From the NCBI GenBank assembly GCA_947501115.1, contig CANMVX010000034.1, positions 1 to 38,671 on the forward strand: DNA of 38,671 nucleotides. The letters run 5' to 3'. Within the stretch, counting starts at the first letter, position 1, and every line of letters begins with the position of its first letter. A program made the position numbers and the translations under genes. The notes under the pieces were generated by a model. It was not told the DNA's origin. It was given only the letters and a program-made list of their open reading frames with translations, and ran no database searches. Positions 17,605 through 26,500 of the stretch are shown piece after piece. Source of the stretch: Haliscomenobacteraceae bacterium. GTDB taxonomy: Bacteria > Bacteroidota > Bacteroidia > Chitinophagales > Saprospiraceae.

Positions 17605-17766
17605 ATGATTCTCCTGATAATTACAGGGGTAAGAATTACTTTTTTAGGTGGGCTCAAGATCATCTTTGGGGGGACGCATTGGTCCGATGCCCACCGACTT
17701 TTTAAAAAGAATAACTTTAAGAATAAACCTGAATGGATTTTTTTTGCCGGTTCCACTGGGGGGTAG
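17605..17766 (+). CDS. Possible 53-residue small protein
   Basis: An ATG at 17605 opens a frame that ends at a TAG inside the terminator hairpin. The product has a hydrophobic N-terminus (MILLIITGVRITFLGGLKII) and a hydrophilic rest with several Trp and His residues (GGTHWSDAHRLFK, EWIFFAGSTGG). It could be a small membrane-associated peptide. No family is recognised. A competing 40-codon frame overlaps it (17583-17705), and the RNA hairpins below it offer a non-coding explanation, so confidence is low. Confidence 0.25.
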   Translation: MILLIITGVRITFLGGLKIIFGGTHWSDAHRLFKKNNFKNKPEWIFFAGSTGG

Positions 17767-17783
17767 AGCCGGCATTTTTTTTT
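17745..17783 (+). terminator. Rightward rho-independent terminator
   Basis: The arms TGCCGGTTC (17745-17753) and GAGCCGGCA (17766-17774) form a nine-pair stem with one G-T pair, followed directly by nine T residues. The T run lies only on the plus-strand side, so it ends rightward transcription from the unit at 17480, not the leftward gene whose stop abuts it at 17784. Confidence 0.8.
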
Positions 17784-18821
17784 CTAAAATTTAAAATACC
17801 AATGTAGCAGTGGAAATGGAAAAGACGATGATTCATTTTTATCCAATACACTTATTCCCGCTAAAGAAACTTGAAACGACTGAGTTTCTTTTATTTTAAA
17901 ACGCATTCCAGGCATTAATATAAAGGCAGAAGTCCATAAATTTTCCCTCGTTACTTTAGTAATAAACGGGCTTTCTTTCCTAGTTTGGGGGTCATAACCT
18001 CCCTCAAAAGCGGTAAAGGTTTTTTCCTGTTTACTTATGGAAATCATGGAATCGAAAAATAAAGATGCCTTTTTACTGACCTTTACAATTCCGGCGAAAG
18101 AAAAGATAGGCGAGGCCCTAAGCGGACTTTCTTCGTTGTTGTACATGGGGTAATTAGGGGACACATAAGTTCCCGGAACAGCGACACTGCTCATATCACT
18201 TAGTTGTATATAACCATAGCCCAAAGAAAAGGATAGATTATTTATCGTATTTCCATACGTAACGGTTCCCCATTGAAGTCCGCCAAAACCTTTAAAATTA
18301 TTGGCGTAGCTGCTACTTCCCAATAATGAACCGATAGAAAAATGTAATTTTTCATTTTTTGATGGAAGGGTATATTTAATGGCAAGAACCACGGGTACAG
18401 CAAGCCAGGTGGACATGACACCTACCGATAACCCTTTAGAAACGGCAAAATGTACTTCGGGGCCATACCAGGAAATGGATGCATAATGGTCACCTTTCTT
18501 TATGGGCAACGCATTATTGGTAAAGGCATAGCGGGTGTTAAAGGCAAAATATTCCGCTGGTTTACCCAAGATATTCAGTTCATGGGTTTTTTCACTGGAC
18601 ATCGTTTTTATTTCATTTTTTGGAATATATATTTTACCGATATCAGTTGTTTCCAATAATATCTCTCTGCCATCATCAGAAATAATTTTCCCCAAATAGG
18701 TTGTACCATTGAATTTCTCAATTTTAACAGTGACGGTTGAATCTACTGGATTGGTTTGAGCAACTAATACATTCCATGACAAAGTGAAAGCAAATAAGAG
18801 TATTCTATTTTTCATAAGCAT
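17784..18821 (-). CDS. Exported envelope protein of unknown function
   Basis: This 345-residue protein begins with a signal peptide (MKNRILLFAFTLSWNVLVAQ from the second start at 18815; the first at 18821 adds Met-Leu). Just after cleavage there is a short all-beta module, VTVKIEKFNGTTYLGKIISD to GKIYIPKNEI, of the kind seen at the front of many Bacteroidota envelope proteins. The remainder alternates hydrophobic and polar residues with many Gly, Ser and Tyr, and ends in an aromatic residue (LLHWYFKF). This is consistent with an outer-membrane beta-barrel of about 10-12 strands. Function is not known. It is divergent from the DASS transporter gene, and no leftward terminator was found after it. 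Confidence 0.78.
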   Translation of the reverse strand: MLMKNRILLFAFTLSWNVLVAQTNPVDSTVTVKIEKFNGTTYLGKIISDDGREILLETTDIGKIYIPKNEIKTMSSEKTHELNILGKPAEYFAFNTRYAFTNNALPIKKGDHYASISWYGPEVHFAVSKGLSVGVMSTWLAVPVVLAIKYTLPSKNEKLHFSIGSLLGSSSYANNFKGFGGLQWGTVTYGNTINNLSFSLGYGYIQLSDMSSVAVPGTYVSPNYPMYNNEESPLRASPIFSFAGIVKVSKKASLFFDSMISISKQEKTFTAFEGGYDPQTRKESPFITKVTRENLWTSAFILMPGMRFKIKETQSFQVSLAGISVLDKNESSSFPFPLLHWYFKF

Positions 18822-18923
18822 ATTTTCTTTTATTTCTAACGTAAGAAAGCAGATACAAGTTAATATAAAAGCACTATTTTTAGAAATTTGTATCTTAATG
18901 CAGTCATTGTAATAACTTAATAG

Positions 18924-20345
18924 ATGAAAATAGCGAACATTACCAAAATTTTGCTCTCTGCGGGCATTCTTATTTTTGGACTCTGGGCATGGTTTTTAAC
19001 CCCTCCCTGGGAATTTTCGCAACCCTCCTGGCGGCTTTTTCTGCTGTTTTTATGCGCCATATTCGCTGTGCTTACGCAAGTGTTATCTATTTTTTTGGCC
19101 TCTATCATAGCTATGGTTATTGCGGTCAGCTCAGGAATACTTTCTCCGGAAAAAGCATTTTCAGGCTTTTCGGAAAGCTTCATGATTTTAATTCTCTCTT
19201 CTTTTTTGGTGGCAAAAGCGATCATACATTCTGGACTAGGCAAAAGGATTGCCCTCATTTTTATCAGGCAATTTGGTCATTCCACCCTGAAATTGGGTTA
19301 TTGTATAACGATGACAGATGTGTTAATTGGCCCTGCCATACCAAGTAATACCGCGAGGTCGGGCGTTTTGTACCCTATCGTTTTATCATTGGCCATGGAC
19401 ACAGGGTCAAATGTTGAAAAGGGAACCCGCAAGAAAACAGGGGCTTATCTGATGATGGTTTCTATAACCAGTTTGACTATTTCGTCGGCACTGTGGTTTA
19501 CAGCCATGGCAGCAAATCCTATAGGTGCCGGTTTGGCTGCTAAATATAATGTGGTCATGGATTTTTCAAACTGGTTGTTAGTCAGTTCATTACCCTGTTT
19601 AGTCGCTTTGGTTTTTTTGCCCTGGTTACTTTATAAAACATTTCCACCAGAAGCTAAATTAACACCTGAAGCTCCTGTGGCCGCCGCTGCCATGTTAAAG
19701 GAAATGGGTCCAATGGGCAGAAAAGAATGGATAACAGCCGTTACCTTTATATTTATGGTTCTCGGGTGGGTATTAGCTACACCCCTTGGCTTAAATCTGG
19801 CCATTGTCTGTTTGGCAGGGTTGGCTGTCCTTATCATTTCAAATGTGTTCCCTTTAACCATTTTAAGAAAAGAAGGGGGAGAAGCATTGGAGACATTTAT
19901 TTGGTTTGCCATACTATACATGATGAGTAGTTCCTTAAACGCCATGGGTTTTATGGGTATTATCGGACAAAAAATATCAGGACAAATTACAACCTTATCT
20001 ACTTTTCAAGTGTACGTGTTATTGACCGTCCTTTACGTACTTATTCATTATTTGTTCGTAAGTCAGACGGCTCACATGCTTGCATTATATGGTGTGTTTC
20101 TCGAGGTTGCTTTTGCAGCGGGTGTGCCAGTAGCCTTAATGGCTTTCAGCCTCTCTTTTGCCACTAATTATTTTGCCGCTTTGGCACCTCAGGGTTCTTC
20201 TTGTAATGTATTTTTTGTAGGAAGTGGTTATATAACCCCTAAAGAGGTTTATCAGCAGGGTGCTATTGTCACTCTGGCCAATCTTACCATATTTTTATTA
20301 GCCACGCCCTGGATTGAATGGGCAAGTAGTTTTGCTTTAAAATAA
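18924..20345 (+). CDS. DASS-family (SLC13-like) anion transporter
   Basis: This 473-residue polytopic protein fits the divalent anion:sodium symporter family, which includes CitT and plastid dicarboxylate translocators. It has about eleven or twelve hydrophobic segments. The two family hairpin regions are visible: GPAIPSNTARSGVLYPIV in the first half and SFATNYFAALAPQGSSCNVF in the second, with SNT and related residues forming the anion site. Likely substrates are di- or tricarboxylates such as malate, citrate or 2-oxoglutarate; the exact ion and direction cannot be told. It lies 12 bases upstream of an SDR gene and probably forms an operon with it. A leftward reading frame over its start is a shadow. 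Confidence 0.88.
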   Translation: MKIANITKILLSAGILIFGLWAWFLTPPWEFSQPSWRLFLLFLCAIFAVLTQVLSIFLASIIAMVIAVSSGILSPEKAFSGFSESFMILILSSFLVAKAIIHSGLGKRIALIFIRQFGHSTLKLGYCITMTDVLIGPAIPSNTARSGVLYPIVLSLAMDTGSNVEKGTRKKTGAYLMMVSITSLTISSALWFTAMAANPIGAGLAAKYNVVMDFSNWLLVSSLPCLVALVFLPWLLYKTFPPEAKLTPEAPVAAAAMLKEMGPMGRKEWITAVTFIFMVLGWVLATPLGLNLAIVCLAGLAVLIISNVFPLTILRKEGGEALETFIWFAILYMMSSSLNAMGFMGIIGQKISGQITTLSTFQVYVLLTVLYVLIHYLFVSQTAHMLALYGVFLEVAFAAGVPVALMAFSLSFATNYFAALAPQGSSCNVFFVGSGYITPKEVYQQGAIVTLANLTIFLLATPWIEWASSFALK

Positions 20346-20357
20346 GGATATAAAAAG

Positions 20358-21077
20358 ATGAATATGGAAAAATTAAATGGGAAAGTTGCTTTTATTACCG
20401 GTGGAAATAAAGGTATTGGTTTAGGTGTTGCCGAAGCAATGGTTGAAGCCGGTATGTTCGTTTGTATCACCGGTAGAAATGAAGCAGACGTACAGGCAGC
20501 TGAAAAGAAATTGAACGCTATAAGAGAAAACGCCGCCCTGGGTATTGTTTGTGACGTTCGTTCTTTGTCCGACCAACAAACAGCGGTTCAACAGATTATG
20601 GATAAATGGAAGCAACTGGATGTGGTGATTGCCAATGCAGGTGTCGGACATTTTGCCGATATCAGCCTTTTGACACCAGAACAATGGCACGAAACGATAG
20701 ATATTAATTTAACAGGTGTTTTCAATACCGTTAAAGCTTCCTTAGATCCTTTAAAAGCAAGTAAGGGCTATTTAATTACCATAGCAAGCCTTGCCGGCAC
20801 CAATTTTTTTGCCGCAGGTGCCGCCTATAATGCCAGTAAGTTTGGATTGGTTGGTTTCACTCAGGCCGTCATGCTCGACGTGAGAAAACATGGTATAAAA
20901 ACGACAACGATTATGCCGGGATCTGTTAGCACCTATTTTAACAATCATACGCCCAATGATGCTGATCAATGGAAAATTCAACCGGAAGACATGGGCCAAA
21001 TGGTCGTCGATTTACTGTTAATGCCACATAGAACCCTGCCAAGCAAAATAGAGGTCAGACCAACTATGCCCGGGTAG
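20358..21077 (+). CDS. Short-chain dehydrogenase/reductase (SDR)
   Basis: This 239-residue classical SDR has the nucleotide-binding motif TGGNKGIG near residues 14-21, the NAG motif (VIANAGVGHF), a catalytic Ser in ITIASLAG, and YNASK with the catalytic Tyr and Lys near residue 156. These enzymes are cytoplasmic NAD(P)-dependent oxidoreductases of alcohols, ketones or acyl substrates. An alternative start at 20364 (MEKLNG) is equally good. The gene follows the anion transporter by 12 bases, so the oxidised or reduced compound might be related to the transported acid; this is inference from position. No terminator was seen directly after it. Confidence 0.92.
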   Translation: MNMEKLNGKVAFITGGNKGIGLGVAEAMVEAGMFVCITGRNEADVQAAEKKLNAIRENAALGIVCDVRSLSDQQTAVQQIMDKWKQLDVVIANAGVGHFADISLLTPEQWHETIDINLTGVFNTVKASLDPLKASKGYLITIASLAGTNFFAAGAAYNASKFGLVGFTQAVMLDVRKHGIKTTTIMPGSVSTYFNNHTPNDADQWKIQPEDMGQMVVDLLLMPHRTLPSKIEVRPTMPG

Positions 21078-21258
21078 TTTTATTCGCGAGGTATTTTGTA
21101 TTTATTGCGCATCATTGGAGGGAAAATGCCATTTAGGACCCTACAGTGGAGCGTTACGAAGATGGCCGGGCTATGCCCCTGCGTGATGTCGCCATTTTAG
21201 GGCTTATTGGCTACATCGTAGAATAACCATTATGTTTAAACTAAAGATGTACGTAATC

Positions 21259-21296
21259 ATCCGTGAAATCCTATAATTCTTAAAATCCGTGATTCA
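21259..21296 (+). repeat. Degenerate AATCC-type repeat, copy A
   Basis: A 38-base segment beginning ATCCGTGAAATCCT and ending AAAATCCGTGATTCA. It matches the reverse complement of 27113-27150 at 35 of 38 positions and shows internal units of about nine or ten bases built on AATCC. It lies in the 296-base spacer after the SDR gene. The rest of that spacer, including a locally GC-richer piece at about 21125-21230, shows no convincing gene. Confidence 0.75.
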
Positions 21297-21335
21297 TCGG
21301 GTCTATTAGCCAAGTATATAAAGTAGCAAAAAAAA

Positions 21336-21359
21336 GAGGCTATCTTTTTAGACAGCCTC
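21336..21359 (-). terminator. Terminator of the purple-acid-phosphatase-like gene
   Basis: GAGGCT and AGCCTC, extended by TCT/AGA after one mismatch, form a stem around a short loop. An eight-A run on the left gives a T run on the minus strand, suitable for the leftward gene ending at 21374. The right arm with its flank contains the complement of GAGGCTGTCTAAAAAG found beside the transposase remnant at 30234-30249. Confidence 0.8.
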
Positions 21360-21373
21360 ATGCGTTAATAAGG

Positions 21374-22816
21374 TTATTTCTTTTTTACTGGTTTTTTGGC
21401 AAGCTGGCTCTTGCGATAATTATCTTCCTTTACCTTTTTTCTGGCTTTATATTCGCTGAAACGACTTGTCCAAAGCGTTCTTTCCTCTTCCTTCATTTTA
21501 TCAAGACGCGCCGGGGAAAGATTTAATTGTTCTTGATAGCCAAAGGGTTCCTCGTCAATAAATTGCTTGCTTTTTCCTGCTTTTTTAACAATCTTAAATT
21601 TATCGTATAAATCGCCTAAGGTCGTATAAGCAGCGTAAGTTAAAGAATCGCCGTTAACATGCACGGTTTGGTAAAGTTGCGTTTCATTTGCCGCCCTGTC
21701 AATCCAGGAAAGCATACTTGAAATATACATTTTTGGACCACTTACTGAAACAACATAAACGGGACCTGTAGAATCCATAACCATACTTCCTTCCGGCAGA
21801 TTATTACCGCCACGGGCGTAGGTATGATCATGTCCTTGAAGAACCAGGTCAACATTGTATTTATCAAAAAGAGGTTTTAAGCTACTTTTAAGTTCGGGAT
21901 TATCTCTGCCGGCAGCTGGCGAATAAACGGGATGATGCATAGTAACAAAAGTCCATTTATTAGGATTATTAGCAAGTACCTTATCCAACCACTCCATTTG
22001 AGCAGCACTATCTTTCGTATGTGCTAAAAAGGCTGTGGTATTTAAGGAAATAATCCTGGCTCCTTGAAAATCAGTATAATATACGGTTTCTTCTAAACCC
22101 TTCGGACCATTTTCAGGCAAGGTGAAAGACGGTCTCCAATGAGGTGACAACTTATATTCTGTAGGGGTAATACGGTTATATTCGTGATTACCAGGGGTTA
22201 ATATGCTGGGCATATTTTGATAAATCCAACCTCCAGCATAAAACCACTCTCCCCATTCCTGATCTCTTTTATTAATATTAATCAAATCACCCGCGTGAAT
22301 CATAAAATCAGCTTTTGGTAAATCACTGTAAGCCTGACGAATGGTTCTTGACCATTTTGATTTCAGATCGTTTTGAGCATCACCAAAATATAGAAAAGAA
22401 AAGGGTTTCACTCCTTTTGAAGCGGTCGTGAAATGTACCCATTCGCTCCAGATATTTCCATCACCAACCCGATAGGCATAAGTTGTTTCAGGACTCAATC
22501 CTGAAAATTTAACAGAATGATAATGAGCAGCATGTAAATCATTAATAAGTATTTCAGAGGTTGCTTCCCCAAGTTTCACACTATCAAAATCGGGTCCGGC
22601 TGCTGCTTTTTGAATTTGTGCTATTCCCTTACTGACATTAATGGAAGTACGCCAGTTAACCGAAAAAGAGGTAGCGGGATCGTCATGCCAGGTGGCAATT
22701 ATCCTATCGGGAACAACAGATGGCGGATAAAAATCGACGGGTGCAGCGGGAGTTTGTGCCATAGCGGTGCAAGCAACAAACAGGGCAGTAAAAATAGTTG
22801 AAAACAGGTGTTTCAT
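21374..22816 (-). CDS. Secreted purple acid phosphatase-like metallophosphoesterase
   Basis: The start at 22816 gives a standard signal peptide (MKHLFSTIFTALFVACTAMA, then QTP). An upstream in-frame start at 22858 would add a polar leader and lies beyond the likely promoter. The 480-residue product has an N-terminal fibronectin-like domain (PDRIIATWHDDPATSFSVNW), as in purple acid phosphatases, followed by a metallophosphoesterase domain. The metal-binding motifs in order are FGDAQ, HAGDLIN, GNHEY, MHHPVY and GHDHTYARG. It is predicted to hydrolyse phosphate esters in the periplasm or at the surface. The C-terminus is basic (KKPVKKK) and lacks a T9SS signal. It is divergent from trmB, with the two -7 boxes side by side. 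Confidence 0.9.
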   Translation of the reverse strand: MKHLFSTIFTALFVACTAMAQTPAAPVDFYPPSVVPDRIIATWHDDPATSFSVNWRTSINVSKGIAQIQKAAAGPDFDSVKLGEATSEILINDLHAAHYHSVKFSGLSPETTYAYRVGDGNIWSEWVHFTTASKGVKPFSFLYFGDAQNDLKSKWSRTIRQAYSDLPKADFMIHAGDLININKRDQEWGEWFYAGGWIYQNMPSILTPGNHEYNRITPTEYKLSPHWRPSFTLPENGPKGLEETVYYTDFQGARIISLNTTAFLAHTKDSAAQMEWLDKVLANNPNKWTFVTMHHPVYSPAAGRDNPELKSSLKPLFDKYNVDLVLQGHDHTYARGGNNLPEGSMVMDSTGPVYVVSVSGPKMYISSMLSWIDRAANETQLYQTVHVNGDSLTYAAYTTLGDLYDKFKIVKKAGKSKQFIDEEPFGYQEQLNLSPARLDKMKEEERTLWTSRFSEYKARKKVKEDNYRKSQLAKKPVKKK

Positions 22817-22836
22817 AAATGATTCATTGTTGTTTA

Positions 22837-22844
22837 CAAATATA
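22837..22844 (-). promoter_or_regulatory. -7 box for the metallophosphoesterase gene
   Basis: On the minus strand TATATTTG matches TAnnTTTG exactly, 21 bases before the start at 22816. No good TTTG is seen at -33. Confidence 0.5.
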
Positions 22845-22845
22845 C

Positions 22846-22853
22846 TATTTTTG
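22846..22853 (+). promoter_or_regulatory. -7 box for trmB-mfd
   Basis: TATTTTTG matches TAnnTTTG exactly, 37 bases before the trmB start. It is separated by one base from the leftward -7 box, so the two promoters cannot easily be occupied together. The -33 match is weak. Confidence 0.5.
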
Positions 22854-22890
22854 CCCACCTAAATTTATTCATTATTGAAAATTATAAGCT

Positions 22891-23580
22891 ATGAGCAAGC
22901 GAAATAAATTGCAACGCTTCGCCGATTTACTTTCTTTTCCCAATGTTTATGAAAATAATGACGGGCGAAGTGCTATGCTCGCAGGGGCGTTTGGTGCAGA
23001 AAAAGAGCTCGCTGGGAAATGGAATGAAGGGCATTTTCAAAAGGAGGCTCCCCTTATTTTAGAGCTTGGTTGTGGTTATGGGGAATATTCCGTTGCACTC
23101 GCCAGGTTATTTCCAGATAAAAATATCATTGGCATAGATTGTAAAGGTTCCCGTTTGTGGAAAGGGGCATCTATCGGATTGGAAGAAAATTTAAAAAACC
23201 TTGCCTTTCTTAGAACAAGAATCGAAATGATTTCTTTCTTCTTTGGAAAGAATGAAGTTTCTGAAATATGGATAACCTTCCCAGATCCTTTTTTGGAAAA
23301 TTATCGCATTAACAGGAGGTTAACTTCACCTGCATTTTTAGAAAAGTATAGAGAAATGTTGAAGCCTGATGGTATTATTCATTTGAAAACAGACGAATCG
23401 ACGCTCTATCAATATTCTTTAGACATACTCTCAAAGGAGAAGGATGCCAAAGTGATTATCGCCAATGATGATATTTATGCGGCTGAACTCCCGAACCCTT
23501 TGCTTACTACCAAAACACGTTATGAAAATAAGTTTTTGGGGGAAGGTAAGGCCATAAAATATATACAGTTTACCTTATGA
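22891..23580 (+). CDS. trmB: tRNA (guanine-N7)-methyltransferase
   Basis: This 229-residue protein matches TrmB, which methylates N7 of guanosine 46 in the tRNA variable loop using S-adenosylmethionine. The SAM-binding motif ELGCGYGEYS is at about residues 58-67, followed by IIGIDCKGSRLW. The active-site motif ITFPDPFLENYRINRRLTSP is close to the family's FPDPWPKKRHxKRR but is less basic. The C-terminal TKTRYENKFLGEGKAIKYIQ corresponds to the usual T-x-Y-E segment. Its stop overlaps the mfd start (ATGA at 23577-23580), indicating translational coupling. Confidence 0.93.
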   Translation: MSKRNKLQRFADLLSFPNVYENNDGRSAMLAGAFGAEKELAGKWNEGHFQKEAPLILELGCGYGEYSVALARLFPDKNIIGIDCKGSRLWKGASIGLEENLKNLAFLRTRIEMISFFFGKNEVSEIWITFPDPFLENYRINRRLTSPAFLEKYREMLKPDGIIHLKTDESTLYQYSLDILSKEKDAKVIIANDDIYAAELPNPLLTTKTRYENKFLGEGKAIKYIQFTL

Positions 23581-26500
23581 ACCAAATCGCGAAGAAAAGC
23601 CTGATTGAAAAATACACCAATGATTCTCGCTTAAAAGAGATAGATCGTATTTTTGAAAGCCAATATCCTGCTTGTTTGCGGGCGACAGCTGTCTTTGGCG
23701 CTCAGGAGTGTTTTATTGTTCGCGGACTGTATGAACGCAAAAAAAGACCGTTTTTAATCGTTGCTGAAAATAAAGAGGCTGCCGCTTATTTTTGGAATAC
23801 CCTCAGTTTGTTATTTGATAAAAAACAAATTTATTTTTTTCCCGATTCTTTTAAAAGACCTACCCATTTCGACGAAATAAATAAGCCAAATATCCTGGAA
23901 AGAACCGAAGTTGTCTCGGCTTTGTATGATAAAGCGGAATCAACGGTTATTGTTACCTATCCGGAAGCGCTTTTCGAAAAAGTGGTGAACCCTGTCGATC
24001 TCGAGAAAACAAGACTTAATTTTTCAAAAGGGGAAAAACTTGATAGAGATTTTATTATAGAAGTACTGTTAGACTACGGTTTTTCTAGGGAAGAGTTCGT
24101 TTATGAACCTGGTCAATTTTCAATCAGAGGAGGAATTATTGATATTTATTCCTTTGGTAATGAATTACCCTATCGTATTGAGCTTTTTGATGACGAAGTG
24201 GAAAGAATCAGATCTTTCGATCCCATGAGCCAACTTTCCCAAACGGAATTGGTGAAAGTCAGCATTGTTCCCAATATGAACAAAAGATTTGAAAAATCAG
24301 ATAAAGTGGCATTTACTGATATTTTGCGCCCGGAAACACTGGTTGTTGTATGGGATTTGAATCTTTTGCGTGAAAAATTAGTGATTTGCGAGGAAAAGGC
24401 CGCCGATTTTAGTAAAACCATTTCTATTTTGCACGAAGGTGAGGAGGCTGATTTTGCCCGTGAAAAATCTTACGTCAAGTCAGATGCACTTCTTTCAGCA
24501 CTTTGCGCAAAATCAATCCTGTGTTTTAGTGCAAGAAATCAACCCGTTCCCATAACAAGTCAAATTGATTTTTCAGGAAAGCCCCAACCTCAGTTCAATA
24601 GAAATTTTGACCTCCTCATTGCCGATTGGAAAGAAAGACAGGCCAAAAAGCAGGAAATCTATTTGTTTACGGAAAATGCGCGGCAGGTAGAACGTTTTCA
24701 TGCCATTTTTGATGACATGAAAGCGGAACTCATTTTCCACCCGGTGATTATTGGTTTACATGAAGGATTTATAGACGAGGGTTTGGGTATTGCCTGTTTT
24801 ACAGACCATCAGATTTTTAACAGATTTCACCGTTTTAAACTTAGACACTCTTATTCCAGAGATCAGGCGCTGCAACTAAAACTGGTAAAAGATTTACAGC
24901 CGGGTGACTTTATTTCTCATATTGACTATGGTATTGGAAAATTTTCAGGTCTTCAGAAAATTGAAATTAATGGAAATTTCCAGGAGGCCGTAAGATTATT
25001 TTATAAGAATAATGACATCTTATATGTCAGTGTCAATTCCTTACATAAGATTTCAAAGTATGTGGGAAAGGAAGGCACGGAACCTCAACTTAGCAAACTG
25101 GGCTCCGATGCGTGGAAAAATCTGAAAAATAAAACTAAAAAGAAACTTAAAGATATTGCTGCAGAGCTCATAAAACTGTATGCCCAACGGAGGGCTGCCC
25201 CGGGATTTGCCTTTCCTCCTGACAGTTATTTACAGGACGAACTGGAAGCATCCTTTATTTATGAGGACACACCGGACCAATATAAAGCCACCGTGGACGT
25301 GAAAGCGGACATGATGAAACCATATCCTATGGATCGTTTAATTTGTGGAGATGTAGGTTTTGGGAAAACGGAAATTGCCATAAGAGCAGCCTTTAAGTCG
25401 GTGGTCGCAGGTAAACAAGTGGCCATATTGGTACCAACGACCATTTTAGCACTGCAACATGCCAAGACTTTTCATGGCCGTCTGGAGCCCTTCGGCGTTA
25501 CGGTCGATTATGTTAATCGCTTCAGAACCACCAAAGAAAGGAAGGAAACTTTTGCGAAATTGGCCGACGGTAAAGTCGATATTATTATTGGTACCCATAG
25601 TTTATTGGGAAAAGATACCCATTTTAAAGATTTGGGATTGCTTGTCATTGACGAGGAGCAGAAATTTGGCGTAGCCTCCAAAGAAAAATTAAGAAGTCTG
25701 AAAACGGATGTTGATACACTGACACTCACGGCAACACCTATACCTAGAACATTACAGTTTTCGTTAATGGCTGCCAGAGATCTTTCCATCATCAGAACGC
25801 CGCCGCCAAACAGGCAACCCATTCAAACCGAGGTTCATGCGTTTAATGAGGAGCTCATCAGAGATGCCATTTACTATGAGGTAAATAGAGGAGGTCAGGT
25901 GTTTTTTGTCCATAATAGGGTGAAAAATCTGGAGGAAATGTCCGTCCTTATCAAAAAACTATGCCCCGATATTTCCATTGGCTTCGCTCACGGGCAATTG
26001 GAATCATCGAAACTTGAAACAGCTTTGATGGACTTCATTGACAAGAAATATGATGTGCTCGTTTGTACCAATATTATTGAAACGGGATTGGATATTGCGA
26101 ATGCTAATACGATGATTATCAACAATGCCCATCAATTTGGCTTAAGCGATTTGCATCAGTTAAGGGGACGCGTTGGTAGGTCCAACAAAAAAGCATATTG
26201 CTATTTACTAAGTCCGTCTATGTCATCTCTCACTGATGACGCTCGTAAACGGTTAAAGACACTGGAAGATTTTTCTGAACTTGGCAGTGGTTTTCAGATT
26301 GCCATGAAAGACCTGGATATCAGAGGAGCAGGAAATATTCTGGGTGCCGAACAAAGTGGATTTATTGCAGATATTGGTTATGAAACCTATCAGAAAATAT
26401 TGGAAGAAGCTGTTCAGGAACTAAAGGAAACAGATTATAAAGATTTATTCAGAGAAGAATTAGAAAAGGACAGGAAGTTTGTTCGTGATGTTCAAATAGA

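Larger units (their letters stand above)
17480..17783 (+). ncRNA. Candidate structured small RNA of about 300 nt
   Basis: Between a consensus promoter and a strong terminator lie four separate perfect or near-perfect hairpins: CGCTT/AAGCG (17529-17541), AGTCC/GGACT (17586-17601), CTCCTG/CAGGGG (17611-17629, one G-T pair), and GGTGGGC/GCCCACC (17647-17695) with an inner GGAC/GTCC stem. This density is unusual for AT-rich spacer DNA. I do not see the conserved cores of RNase P RNA, SRP RNA or tmRNA, and cannot exclude a divergent 6S RNA. The same stretch contains a 53-codon reading frame (17605-17766), so it may instead be an mRNA for a small protein, or both. Ends are estimates. Confidence 0.4.

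Noticed and set aside
17535-17756. 73-residue leftward reading frame between htpG and the next gene
   Set aside because: It runs against a rightward consensus promoter and terminator, has no recognised domain, and its codons are explained by the hairpin-rich plus strand.
18917-19258. 113-residue leftward frame over the start of the DASS transporter
   Set aside because: It is antisense to a clear transporter N-terminus and has a low-complexity product.
21125-21230. Locally GC-richer spacer with short frames such as RYEDGRAMPLRDVAILGLIG
   Set aside because: The frame is only about 30 codons, with a stop just before it and no plausible start. It may be debris from another element, but I could not support a gene.
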